From positions 58,685 to 122,684 of the forward strand of contig CAMYMI010000014.1 in NCBI GenBank assembly GCA_947259415.1: 64,000 bases of DNA, read 5' to 3'. Origin of the DNA: an uncultured Ectothiorhodospiraceae bacterium (GTDB lineage Bacteria > Pseudomonadota > Gammaproteobacteria > UBA9214). Shown piece by piece: positions 7,401 through 15,778 of the stretch. A model generated the notes under the pieces. It worked only from the letters and a program-made list of their open reading frames with translations. It ran no database searches and had not been told where the DNA came from. Both the position numbers and the translations under genes were made by a program. The number at the start of each line of letters is the position of its first letter. The first letter of the stretch is position 1.

Positions 7401-8447
7401 TCATTGAGGAGTAGGACCAAGAGCATCCGCTAGGTCGAAATCAACCGGGCCTGTGCCAGACGGAGACGGAGGATCCAGAGTTGCATCAACTTCCTGCACA
7501 CCGATATACACAAGCGCCTCATCAACATCCAGATCATCTGGCACGCAGAACAGGGCAAGCGTATAGATTCCGGGGAGATGAGAACCGGTCCGGTAAGCAA
7601 ACGGCCCGACCTCTGGACCCTCAACATCGGCTGTGACAATAGGACGATCGCCAGGAGCCAGGCCTACTGAACACTCATCAATTTCAATACATTCGTCATC
7701 TGGTGTGACCGCAGCCACAGCCCCCGTATAGGTGTACACCTTGCAGTCGCGCGGATCGCCACCCGTAGAGAGGTCGTCAGTGACGGAACCCCAGATGAAG
7801 GTACTGGCCAGTTCCGTATCAAGAATCCGCAGCGTGGGACGCAGCTTGTAGGCCAAGTCCGGGCGGGGTATATCCGACTGCGGCAGCTGCAATGTCAGGG
7901 ACTTCTGCAAATCGAAATCAATTGTAAAACCGATAAAGCCGGCATTTTCAATAGTGAAGTTTCTGTTCAGCTTAAGATGACTCTGGTCACAGCTAGAGCA
8001 GTCAAGCAAAGCTGAATCATAAAGTGTATCGGCGGGATCAGAAGGAGTTTCTAGCTCGTCGGGGTCACCATTCACTGTCCTTTCAACAATGACGGTATTG
8101 GCAGGATCAATATCCAGACGAATCCAGCTGTAATCCCCGGCAGGCAGATCAAACTCGCCCAGCAGCACGCTGTTACCATTAGTCAGCTCTTTTAAATTAA
8201 TGGCACGACAGGAGCCATCCTCATTTCTCACGTCCTCCACGATATTGGAGTCCCCGTTAGAGGGGTGAATAATGACATCCGTAAAGCAGACGATGACCTC
8301 GGCAATGTCTTCATTCTGTACGGGCGCATCGGTGAGGCTGAGGGATAGTGTCCCGGTGCCACCCGAACCGCCACCACAGGCAGTTACTGATAACATAATA
8401 GCTGCTGCGAAAATGCAGTTCCAAATGACTGAACATTGTCTACTCAT
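7401..8447 (-). CDS. DUF4382-domain lipoprotein
   Basis: This is a secreted protein of about 348 residues. The start chosen is the ATG at 8447, which has the strong ribosome-binding site AGAGGTGAAG and is followed by a lipoprotein signal (FAAAIMLSVTAC, lipobox VTAC). The DUF4382 domain starts GTLSLSLTDAPV, a hallmark of that family, and extends to about residue 210 with the paired strands ADLVIxF-like VIVCFTDVIIHP. Four cysteines in the middle and C-terminal parts may form disulfides. The C-terminal third has no domain I recognise. It is probably anchored to the outer membrane. A CRP-like operator lies about 90 bp upstream and a UUCG terminator directly downstream, so it appears to be a regulated single-gene unit. 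The function is unknown. Confidence 0.8.
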   Translation of the reverse strand: MSRQCSVIWNCIFAAAIMLSVTACGGGSGGTGTLSLSLTDAPVQNEDIAEVIVCFTDVIIHPSNGDSNIVEDVRNEDGSCRAINLKELTNGNSVLLGEFDLPAGDYSWIRLDIDPANTVIVERTVNGDPDELETPSDPADTLYDSALLDCSSCDQSHLKLNRNFTIENAGFIGFTIDFDLQKSLTLQLPQSDIPRPDLAYKLRPTLRILDTELASTFIWGSVTDDLSTGGDPRDCKVYTYTGAVAAVTPDDECIEIDECSVGLAPGDRPIVTADVEGPEVGPFAYRTGSHLPGIYTLALFCVPDDLDVDEALVYIGVQEVDATLDPPSPSGTGPVDFDLADALGPTPQ

Positions 8448-8537
8448 AGCCTTCACCTCTGATGTCTGGCCAAATCTTGATATGCATAAGTTAGTAATAC
8501 GGTAACACCTAACGATATACGATTTGCGAGCATTAAT

Positions 8538-8553
8538 TGTGATCCTGATCACA
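8538..8553. promoter_or_regulatory. CRP/Vfr-type operator upstream of the DUF4382 gene
   Basis: TGTGATCCTGATCACA is a perfect match to the CRP consensus TGTGA-N6-TCACA and is a near-perfect palindrome. It lies about 90 bp upstream of the lipoprotein ATG. The spacing allows CRP-dependent activation if transcription starts near 8480-8510. An FNR-type site (TTGAT-N4-ATCAA) fits less well. Confidence 0.6.
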
Positions 8554-8613
8554 TAAGACGGGAGTTTAATAACAGTCGTTCCGGCCGTCCCAAGGAATAT
8601 GGAGAATGGCAGA

Positions 8614-8694
8614 TTTGGTCGAAGCCGGTCATCCGACTAAATTATTCAAGTATCTCCCAAGCTACTTTTACTTCCGGCCAGAATATGACATTCC
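8614..8694 (+). repeat. interspersed ~80-bp repeat, copy C
   Basis: TTTGGTCGAAGCCGGTCATC, CGACTAAATTATTCAAGTATC, then ACTTCCGGCCAGAA and TATGACATTC match the family consensus. It sits between the CRP-like site and the 110-residue secreted protein gene. Confidence 0.65.
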
Positions 8695-8838
8695 CGACAT
8701 TCGAAATAGATCTGAAATGTTGCCAAATCTGAACAATAAAACTCAGTAATAGTGCTAACTGACTAATTCCGTATTCATTAGGTTTTAATCGATAAATATT
8801 AATTTTGGCCGTAGCTTTTTATCAGAGCTTGAATAATC

Positions 8839-9171
8839 CTATTCATGTGCACGGAAGGTTCCCGTTTCTTCTATAGTCACTGGATAGCCTTCGACGACCG
8901 ACGGTATTTCTCCTCTCAGCTCTTCAGCTGCTATAGAGGACAAAATTTTGATGCAGGGCTTGCCCTCACAAAGACCAATCCCGGTTCCCTCAACCCCGGG
9001 AATGTTCATCCATTTTTGAGTGTGGGCATCTTGTACTTGCTCGATCGTTCTTTTTGCCACGGCGCTCTCTTTTTCTATCTTTCCGGAATCAGTGCTTGAA
9101 TCGCCTGCGAGAACAGTAAATGACTGGATGAAGCCAATTATCAATACAAGGATAACAATCTCATTCTTCAT
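8839..9171 (-). CDS. small secreted protein resembling a free N-terminal domain of Nal1-like proteases
   Basis: This 110-residue protein has a cleavable signal peptide (MKNEIVILVLIIGFIQSFTVLA). The mature part, IPGVEGTGIGLCEGKPCIKIL then EIPSVVEGYPVTIEETGTFRA, aligns with the start of the neighbouring protease (IEGVVGHGITV, IPGVLDAVPVLKRFTGRFYA). It thus looks like a stand-alone copy of that protease's N-terminal domain. The pattern 'IPGVxGxGI ... P.xx.GxPV.xxxTGxF.A' is common to both. Two cysteines may pair. It may act as an inhibitor, chaperone or propeptide-like partner in trans, but this is inference. The AAGGG ribosome-binding site supports the ATG at 9171. Confidence 0.65.
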   Translation of the reverse strand: MKNEIVILVLIIGFIQSFTVLAGDSSTDSGKIEKESAVAKRTIEQVQDAHTQKWMNIPGVEGTGIGLCEGKPCIKILSSIAAEELRGEIPSVVEGYPVTIEETGTFRAHE

Positions 9172-9468
9172 TGACTGCCCTTTAGCGATTCGGACCTTAA
9201 GAAGGCGAGATCACTGCATGGTACCATTGTGAAACGCACTGATCGAATTGATTATCTTCATGAAACGATGACGATGCGACATATCCATTCTCTTACTCGC
9301 TGAACGTCATTGTTGTAAATGCGACGCATCCTCCAAATAACTTCCAATTATTCAGAAGCAACCATTGAGATCTCAGCGGGTCCCTCAGTCGTCATCGCGG
9401 TGGTCACTGAACATAAGAATGCTCTGGTAAACCCGTACCCCGGGCCATCCGTTAAGTGGGTTTACCTG

Positions 9469-10800
9469 TCAGAAAGTAACGACTGACTCATTCGAACAGG
9501 TACCATCTGTGACGGCCTCACAGACCTGGTAGGTGTAGCTGCCGCCACCTTTATTGTTAATGGGGTCGGTATAGGCACCATCGTTGGAGGTGGTATCTAT
9601 TTCTGTGCCGTCTCTGTACACAAATACATTACCGGTACCGGTGTTTGCGCCTGTCCAGGTCAGGTCGGCCTTCTGCTGACCTTTTACCTTATATCCATTC
9701 GTGCTCAAAGTGATGCCAGAACCCGGCGGAGGGGGCGTGTACTCTTCCCCATCGATTGTCACAGCGAATGCGCTTAGCACCGTATCGATTGGTGTTGCTA
9801 TAGTGTGCGAAGAAGAGCCGGCAAACAGCAGGGCCACCGGCTGTTTATCAACGGAGGTAACGACCAGGGAACCTGAGTCGCCACCCGCACTGAATGTTCC
9901 GTCTACGATAGATATCTGGTTAACGAATGTGGCCAACTTGGTACAGAATGGACTGCCTTCATAACACACGTCGACCGTCACATTGACAGCCTCAACGCTA
10001 CCGTTGGTCAGACTAGTTGTGCGCCCGTATTTCTGAACCGACTGGCCCACCACAGGCGTCGTTGTCGTGTTAGCTGGCGCGCCATAACCATCCGAGGGTG
10101 TGGCATTGCCCAGCTGCGTATCATCCGTTACGGCAATCGCCGCATCCATGGTGTTGTTGCTGCCACTGAAGTCAATCGGCACAAAAAATGACAAGTGTGC
10201 GTAGACATCGTCCGATTGCGTGCCACCGTCATAAGGGCCCGGTTGCAGAATTTCATTGCCGGTTGCAGCGCCGTTTGTGTCCGCAATCACGTGATTGTTA
10301 CTTAATGCATGCAGGGTCCCGCTTGCATCAACTACTCGTGCGCCGATGGTGCCGGCCGTGATATCCGGATGGCCGGTTGATACACCGATTGGTACTGGCC
10401 GATCAAATCGCGCTTTAGGATCAATGCCGGGATCCGGATCCTCGAAGCAATCCGGTGGACGTTGCGAAGGAGGCCCACCACAGAGCGGCGGAGCAAGCGC
10501 GTAAAATCTACCCGTAAATCGTTTTAGTACAGGAACAGCGTCTAACACACCTGGAATGCCAGTCACCAATGGCCTTTCGGTGAACACCACGATCGCAGCT
10601 CGGGAGTTTTTGTCGACGGTTATGCCGTGCCCGACTACTCCTTCGATGCCCATCAGTTCGTTGCCATGCTTTGCCTGAACTGCCTGAGCAATATCAAGGC
10701 CAGTTGGAGGCCAGTTGGGCGGAGCTGCCTGGACCGAAATGCACCAGAGGGCGATAGCAACGAAACTGATACTGGATGTGAATAATCCTTTGAATTTCAT
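9469..10800 (-). CDS. secreted trypsin-like serine protease (Nal1-like) with C-terminal Fn3-like domain
   Basis: This protein of about 443 residues begins at the ATG at 10800, preceded by GAGGGTGG, and has a signal peptide ending near QAA. Domains in order are an N-terminal domain (about 30-100), a Pro/Asp-rich linker, a chymotrypsin-fold protease domain (about 130-340) and an Fn3-like module (about 355-440). The triad is visible as His in ALSNNHVIAD, Asp in NTMDAAIAV and Ser in GGDSGSLVV. This arrangement fits the Nal1-like branch of clan PA. It is probably secreted or periplasmic. The small protein 300 bp downstream on the same strand carries a related N-terminal domain. The substrate is unknown. 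Confidence 0.82.
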   Translation of the reverse strand: MKFKGLFTSSISFVAIALWCISVQAAPPNWPPTGLDIAQAVQAKHGNELMGIEGVVGHGITVDKNSRAAIVVFTERPLVTGIPGVLDAVPVLKRFTGRFYALAPPLCGGPPSQRPPDCFEDPDPGIDPKARFDRPVPIGVSTGHPDITAGTIGARVVDASGTLHALSNNHVIADTNGAATGNEILQPGPYDGGTQSDDVYAHLSFFVPIDFSGSNNTMDAAIAVTDDTQLGNATPSDGYGAPANTTTTPVVGQSVQKYGRTTSLTNGSVEAVNVTVDVCYEGSPFCTKLATFVNQISIVDGTFSAGGDSGSLVVTSVDKQPVALLFAGSSSHTIATPIDTVLSAFAVTIDGEEYTPPPPGSGITLSTNGYKVKGQQKADLTWTGANTGTGNVFVYRDGTEIDTTSNDGAYTDPINNKGGGSYTYQVCEAVTDGTCSNESVVTF

Positions 10801-10981
10801 ATTTCCACCCTCTATCAAACCTAAAAATAGGAGCATATCAGCTATTTTATTGTTTGTTTATTATGTTTGTTTAGACTTTTTCGCATTTATGCCGGTGACT
10901 GTCTATTGAACTAAGGTATTACATCTGGCACTGCCCCGGTTTTTACCGCCGTTGATATAACCTAATCCTGAACTTCCGCTT

Positions 10982-11065
10982 TGGGTCGGTAGCGGTCACC
11001 CGACTATTTTACTCAGGTATTCTCCCTGGAACTTCCGAGTACGGCCATTTCCTGCCATTCAGGCA
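10982..11065 (+). repeat. interspersed ~80-bp repeat, copy D
   Basis: TTGGGTCGGTAGCGGTCACC, CGACTATTTTACTCAGG, then AACTTCCGAGTACGGCCAT and TGCCATTC closely match the inverted copy E at 60622. It lies between the divergent protease and multicopper oxidase genes and may overlap their promoters. Confidence 0.75.
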
Positions 11066-11116
11066 TCACTCAGGAACCACAGGTTCTATAATGTTCCCAT
11101 GTAGGTTGGTGAAAAA

Positions 11117-12617
11117 ATGAGTGCAACGCGAAGGCGGGTATTAAAGATCATGGGCGCGGCGGCGGCTGCACCCCTTCGTCCCGGGCTTGTCTTGGGCGCG
11201 GCGCAGCTGCTCGGCGGGTGCGGGGGCAGCAGCAGCGAAGTTCCTGTACCCGATCCGGGCATCGATCCCCTGGGTTCGCCTCTCCGTATCCCTCCCGTTC
11301 TCAATCCTTCTTCGGCCACAGCAATGGAGGATTTCTACGTCCTGTCCGTCGGCGAATCGGAAATCGAGATTCTCCCAGACAAGCCAACCCACATACTCGG
11401 ATTTGACGGCATGACACCCGGACCCACCATCCGGGCGCGGGCAGGGCGCCCGGTTACGGTGTCACTCTTGAACGAACTTCCCCAGACAACCTTAGGGGAT
11501 ACGCCGGGCGAGGTGGTCATCCATCTTCACGGGGGACACGTGCCATCATCCGAGGACGGATACCCGACAGACACCGTCCAACCGGGCACGAGCCGGACGT
11601 ATAGCTACCCCAATAACCAGCTCCCTGCCACGCTCTGGTACCACGATCACCTGATGGACTTCACCGGACCCCATGTGTGGTTTGGGTTGGCTGGACTCTA
11701 TCTCATCACCGATGATCACGAGGAGAGCCTTGGTTTACCAAACGGCGCATATGAAATCCCGCTGGTGATTCAGGACCGCAATTTCGACGGGGATGGAAAC
11801 CTTGTTTATACAGGTAATCTGAACGGAGAAGTGGGGAACACACTCCTTGTCAACGGGACGATGGAACCCTATCTGCGGGTCGCGAATCGAAAATACCGGT
11901 TCCGGATGCTCAACGGATCCAACGTGCGGACGTACCGGATCGCCTTGAGCAACGGGGATCCCTTCCACGTGCTCGGCATGGAGGGCGGACTGCTGCCTTC
12001 ACCTGGTCACGACAACCTCGATAACGATCACGCCAGCCGAACGGGTAGATATCGTGATCGATTTTTCATCGATTCCCGTGGGGGAAAGTCTGGTGCTCAG
12101 AAATCTCCTGGGATCGGGAGACACGGTGGACATCTTGCGGTTCGATGTGGACAGGATGGAAACGGATGACAGCCAGCTTCCCTCCGTGCTGCGCCCCATC
12201 GAGCAGTTGGCCGTGAGTGATGCAGTTCAAACCCGCAGCTTCACGCTCTCCGGGGGGATGATGGGGATGCCGGGAATGATGGGCGGGCTTTGGACGATCA
12301 ACGGGAATCCCTTCGACCCGGATCGTGTCGACGCGGACCCGAAATTGGATACAGTGGAAATCTGGGAGTTTCGGAATATGTCGATGATGGATCACCCCGT
12401 CCATGTTCATCAGACCATGTTCCAGGTCCTGGAGATCAACGGCATGCCTCCGCCTGCAACCCACGCCGGGTGGAAGGACACGGTAAATGTCCCGGCCATG
12501 GGCAGCGCCAGGATCATTATGGAATTTCCCGACTATGCTGGAAGGTATGTGTTCCACTGCCATGTGCTGGAACACGAGGACCATGCCATGATGGCACGTT
12601 TCGATGTTATTCCATGA
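11117..12617 (+). pseudogene. Tat-exported multicopper oxidase split by a one-base frameshift
   Basis: The intact protein would be about 499 residues, a CotA/bilirubin-oxidase-like multicopper oxidase. It begins with a twin-arginine signal (TRRRVLKIMG) and a possible lipobox-like GGC. Copper motifs are HLHGGH and WYHDH in the first domain, and HPVHVHQTMF and HCHVLEHEDHAMM in the last. The frame breaks near 12005: GGLLPSP in the first frame continues as VTTTSITITPAERVDIVIDF in the next frame if one G of the GG at 12005-12006 is removed. Either the gene is inactivated or the base is an assembly error. A Met-rich MMGMPGMMGG loop suggests a cuprous-oxidase-like role. It is GC-richer than its neighbours. 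Confidence 0.85.
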
Positions 12618-12664
12618 ACTCCAATATGAAATCTTCTCCAGTCGCGGAGGTCCTCTTTGGTTGT

Positions 12665-13369
12665 GGACTCAATTGGTCGACGCAACACATGCGTTAAATC
12701 TCTCTGCCGGTGTTTCGTACTCTAATGTTTTACGTGGTCGTTCATTTAGCTGACGAGCGACGGCATTTAATTTTGATTGTGAGTGTACCGATAAGTCAGT
12801 TCTTTTTTTGAAGATACTGTCTCAGCAAATGATTGGTGTTTTCATTGGGGCCACGCTGCCATGGACTGCTAGGATCACAAAAGTATACTTCGATATTGGT
12901 TTCCATCGTAAAGCGCTGATGATCGGCTAACTTTTTTCCACTGTCCCATGTCAGTAATTTATAAAGTTCGCTTGGCAATTTCTTCGATTGTTTTATCAGG
13001 TCTGACACCACACTTTCGGTGTCGTTGTTTTTGACTTTAACCAGCATCACATAACGTGCATGACGTTCGACCAGTGTCGCTATGTAATTATTTTTTCGAG
13101 CCGACTATGAGATTACCTTTCCAATGACCAGGAACAGCACGATCCTCTACTGAGTCTGGTCGCTCACGGATGGACACTATATGCGTGATTTGTCCAAGCC
13201 CCCCCTTTTAAGCTGCCATGCTGAGACCAACGTATCGCGCGTTGGGTTCTAAGATACTGGAGGAGTTCTTTTTTCAGTACGCCCCGCGCTTGAACAAATA
13301 GACTGCGATAGATGGTCTCGTGTGACACGTGATGTCGCTCTTCTCCTGGGTATTCTTTTTTAAGCCAAC
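12665..13369 (-). mobile_element. IS30-family element remnant, transposase broken by frameshifts
   Basis: Pieces of one IS30 transposase are spread over two or more frames. On the minus strand these are VSHETIYRSLFVQARGVLKKELL, then [42 protein letters not shown] (the DDE core region) and a C-terminus [20 protein letters not shown] ending at a stop at 12669. Frameshifts occur near 12805, 13065 and 13200. The N-terminal helix-turn-helix part is missing because the element is joined at about 13370 to an IS3-type fragment. The broken frames cannot make active transposase. Confidence 0.85.
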
Positions 13370-13641
13370 CCACTTGAGCTCTGCCTTGAGACGTGCATTC
13401 TCCGCCTCCAGCGAGCCAGTCTTCTCGGCTGCCCGCCTGCTACGCACTCCCCAAGCCACTTGTACAGGCTCTTCGTCGACACCCCAAGACGCTCGGGCAC
13501 CTCCTTGACCGACTAGCCCCGTTCAGTGATCTGCTTGACTGCTTCATGCCTGAACTCGTCCGAATACTTCCGATTTGCCATAGCCACCTCCCATGGTTCC
13601 AATTATAAGCCGGAGGTGTCCACTAGACCGGGGGAAGTCCA
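13370..13641 (-). mobile_element. IS3-family element, left-end fragment with orfA remnant
   Basis: The minus strand opens at 13641 with TGGACTTCCCCCGGTCTAG, typical of an IS3-family terminal repeat. It then has orfA from the ATG at 13581 (MANRKYSDEFRHEAVKQITERG) with a TAG at codon 23, continuing SVKEVPERLGVSTKSLYKWL. A frameshift leads to the coiled coil LEAENARLKAELK, where the element is cut and fused to IS30 sequence near 13370. The rest of orfA, orfB and the other end are absent. The terminal repeat abuts the OLD-type nuclease gene, so this end marks the insertion point. Confidence 0.85.
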
Positions 13642-14701
13642 AGTACCATCTTCCACAGCCTTTCTAATGAGCAGACTGTGTCGAATGTCATCAGAAACGA
13701 TCATCTGTGGTGAGTGTGTTGAGAAAACAACCTGATAACCCTCACTAGACAGCTTCTTGAGCGCTACTCGCACTTGCTCAACCCCCTGTGGATGAAGATA
13801 TAACTCTGGTTCGTCTATCAATAACAGTGTCGTTGACGCCACTTGATCATTTACTCTCTTGATATCTGCCAGATGCCGGATTAGCGTCATTTGGATTGAC
13901 CTTTGAGCGCCATGGCCGAGCACAGTCATCTTTTCCCGTCTCATCTTCTCCTTCGTATATGCGAATAGTTCCACCTTTCAATACCTCTTTTATCTCTGGA
14001 GTTGGGACATGTAATCTCACCTTCACCCCGGGAAAGAATTCTGCTAATTTATCGTTAGCGGCAGCATCGAGCGCAACAATTTCAGGAGCCCTTTCCGCTC
14101 CGTCCGCCCCAAACTTTCTCCTAAGCCCTTCCAGTGCTGTTTGAATTGCTTCTCCATGCCGGTCTTCAATTGGACTAAGTACCTCAGCAATTAGCTTGCC
14201 GATAGTTGTACTAGTTTTCGCCTTAGTTACATCCTCTTCTGCATCTTCCATCGCACCGATAGCTATAGGCTCTGGGAACAGTGCACCAATCGCGTTATCA
14301 ATTCCTGCTGGATTCGAATTCCACTCACCATCATCACCACCGCTAAATACTTCTAGAACAATCTGCCTTGCCGCGTCAGTCGGAGTATTTTGTATTCTAC
14401 GAAGCCTCAAGCAGCCACCTACAAGGTAGGGACTTATACTTCGTCTATGGTTCTCCTCAAGCATTTCCAGAAGTTCATCTGTAATCCCTGCAATAACACC
14501 TTCAACAACAACTGGTTCCTCATGATTGTTGAATTCTTTCGCCGCCAAAATCGATCTTCTTAGCAACCATCGTATTGCACTGAGTATATTTGACTTACCT
14601 GCATTGTTATATCCAACAAGAGGGGTGAACTCTGACAATGGAAGTTCTGTGTTTATACAGGATTTGTAATTCTTTATAGATATACTATCTAGACGGTGCA
14701 T
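13642..14701 (-). pseudogene. OLD/GajA-type ATP-dependent nuclease gene, frameshifted and cut by an IS element
   Basis: The ATPase half of an OLD-family (overcoming lysogenization defect; GajA-like) protein is present. MHRLDSISIKNYKSC leads to Walker A GYNNAGKSN near residue 30. Later come the signature-like GHGAQRSIQM, Walker B LLIDEPELYLHP and the switch FSTHSPQM. A one-base shift near 13927 (TGK|MTV) breaks the frame. At 13641 an IS3 terminal repeat cuts the gene right after RKAVEDGT, so the TOPRIM nuclease half is gone. OLD-type proteins act in phage defence, so this is probably a dead defence gene. No partner helicase (GajB) is visible. Confidence 0.8.
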
Positions 14702-15326
14702 CGTGATTTCTTCCTATCTCTAGAATATTGCTGCTTTCCGAATGAGACACAGTTGGATGTTGCTCCTACATTACTACACCATATCTGCTGTCATGCACAT
14801 GGATAAAAGAGTCTCCACGTAAGTATCTGTATACTCTGGCTTAGCCTCGAATCTACAATCACGAGCACGCGAGCATACCTTCGCAGATCCCGGAACTGGA
14901 GGATTGGCGCTAGATAAATACCCAGAGTTACATGAGTTCAAGTGGCGTTTTTTCTATAAAACCCTCGAACAATTCATGCCTAATTGCCCGAACCCTGGTG
15001 TGCTGCTGTTACTTGGAGAGCAAGTTTGGCGCACCCAAAATGGTTGGCCCATACTATGTGAGGAATAACCTATCGTCAGATCTTTGTAATTAATCTCCCA
15101 TATAGGCTGCTCACCCTGACATGCAATTCCGGGTCCATTGATATCAAGGACTATTGAAACCGAAGTAGCAAAATTGCCGTTAGAGACAATTCACGATTTA
15201 TGGAAAATTTCTCAAAAACGAGTTCGGTTTTAGGATGTATTCAAGCCCCTGCATACTGCCTAAGAGCCTGAATTCTTGTTGGATTGTCCCTGTCCCGCAG
15301 AGACGCGGGACAGAGACCAGACTGTA
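14702..15326. other. 625-bp interval, nothing recognised
   Basis: Between the broken OLD-type gene and the first tRNA-Ser I find no open frame over 60 codons, no repeat-family copy and no clear hairpin. It probably holds the nuclease promoter on one side and decayed accessory DNA on the other. Confidence 0.5.
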
Positions 15327-15417
15327 TGGCGGAGAGGGAGGGATTCGAACCCTCGATACGGGGTTACCGTATACACACTTTCCAGGCGTGCTCCTTCAAC
15401 CACTCGGACACCTCTCC
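15327..15417 (-). tRNA. tRNA-Ser (GGA)
   Basis: The 91-nt minus-strand gene starts GGAGAGGTGTCCGAGTGG and ends with CCTCTCC-G-CCA, with CCA encoded. The anticodon loop reads CTGGAAA, giving anticodon GGA. The T arm GGTTCGAATCC and the long variable arm of serine tRNAs are both present. Its 3' end faces the accessory region, so it is a plausible integration site, although I see no second copy of the 3' end within the window. Confidence 0.95.
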
Positions 15418-15515
15418 GAATCGACCAAGCGCGCAAGGGTAAACCAGAAACCGCGGCTGTTCAATTATCGGTATCAAAGTGGTATTGCGGGGCCTGCTCA
15501 CCCTTGTTGACTAAA

Positions 15516-15606
15516 TGGCGGAGAGGGTGGGATTCGAACCCACGTGGGGCGTAAGCCCCCAACCGATTTCGAGTCGGTGCCGTTATGACCACTTCGGTAC
15601 CTCTCC
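15516..15606 (-). tRNA. tRNA-Ser (CGA)
   Basis: The 91-nt minus-strand gene starts GGAGAGGTACCGAAGTGG. Its anticodon loop reads CTCGAAA, giving anticodon CGA. It has a GC-rich long variable arm (GGGGGC..GCCCC), the T arm GGTTCGAATCC and encoded CCA. It is paired with the GGA isoacceptor 98 bp away on the same strand. Confidence 0.95.
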
Positions 15607-15778
15607 AGTATTTACAAATTGTCTGCCGGTCTGCTGAATCTATTTGCCGGTACAGTATGATAACCTCCCTGCTACCATGGAAACCAAGATGGCCTAGTCC
15701 TGAAAAACACTCATGGGATTTGAATCTAACGGGGCAAGATTCCAACCAGTCATCCTGGCTGCATATTCTAGCGTATGC

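Noticed and set aside
13393..13735. overlapping plus-strand frames around the IS3 fragment
   Set aside because: They are antisense to the IS3 orfA remnant and the OLD-type gene and show no family features.
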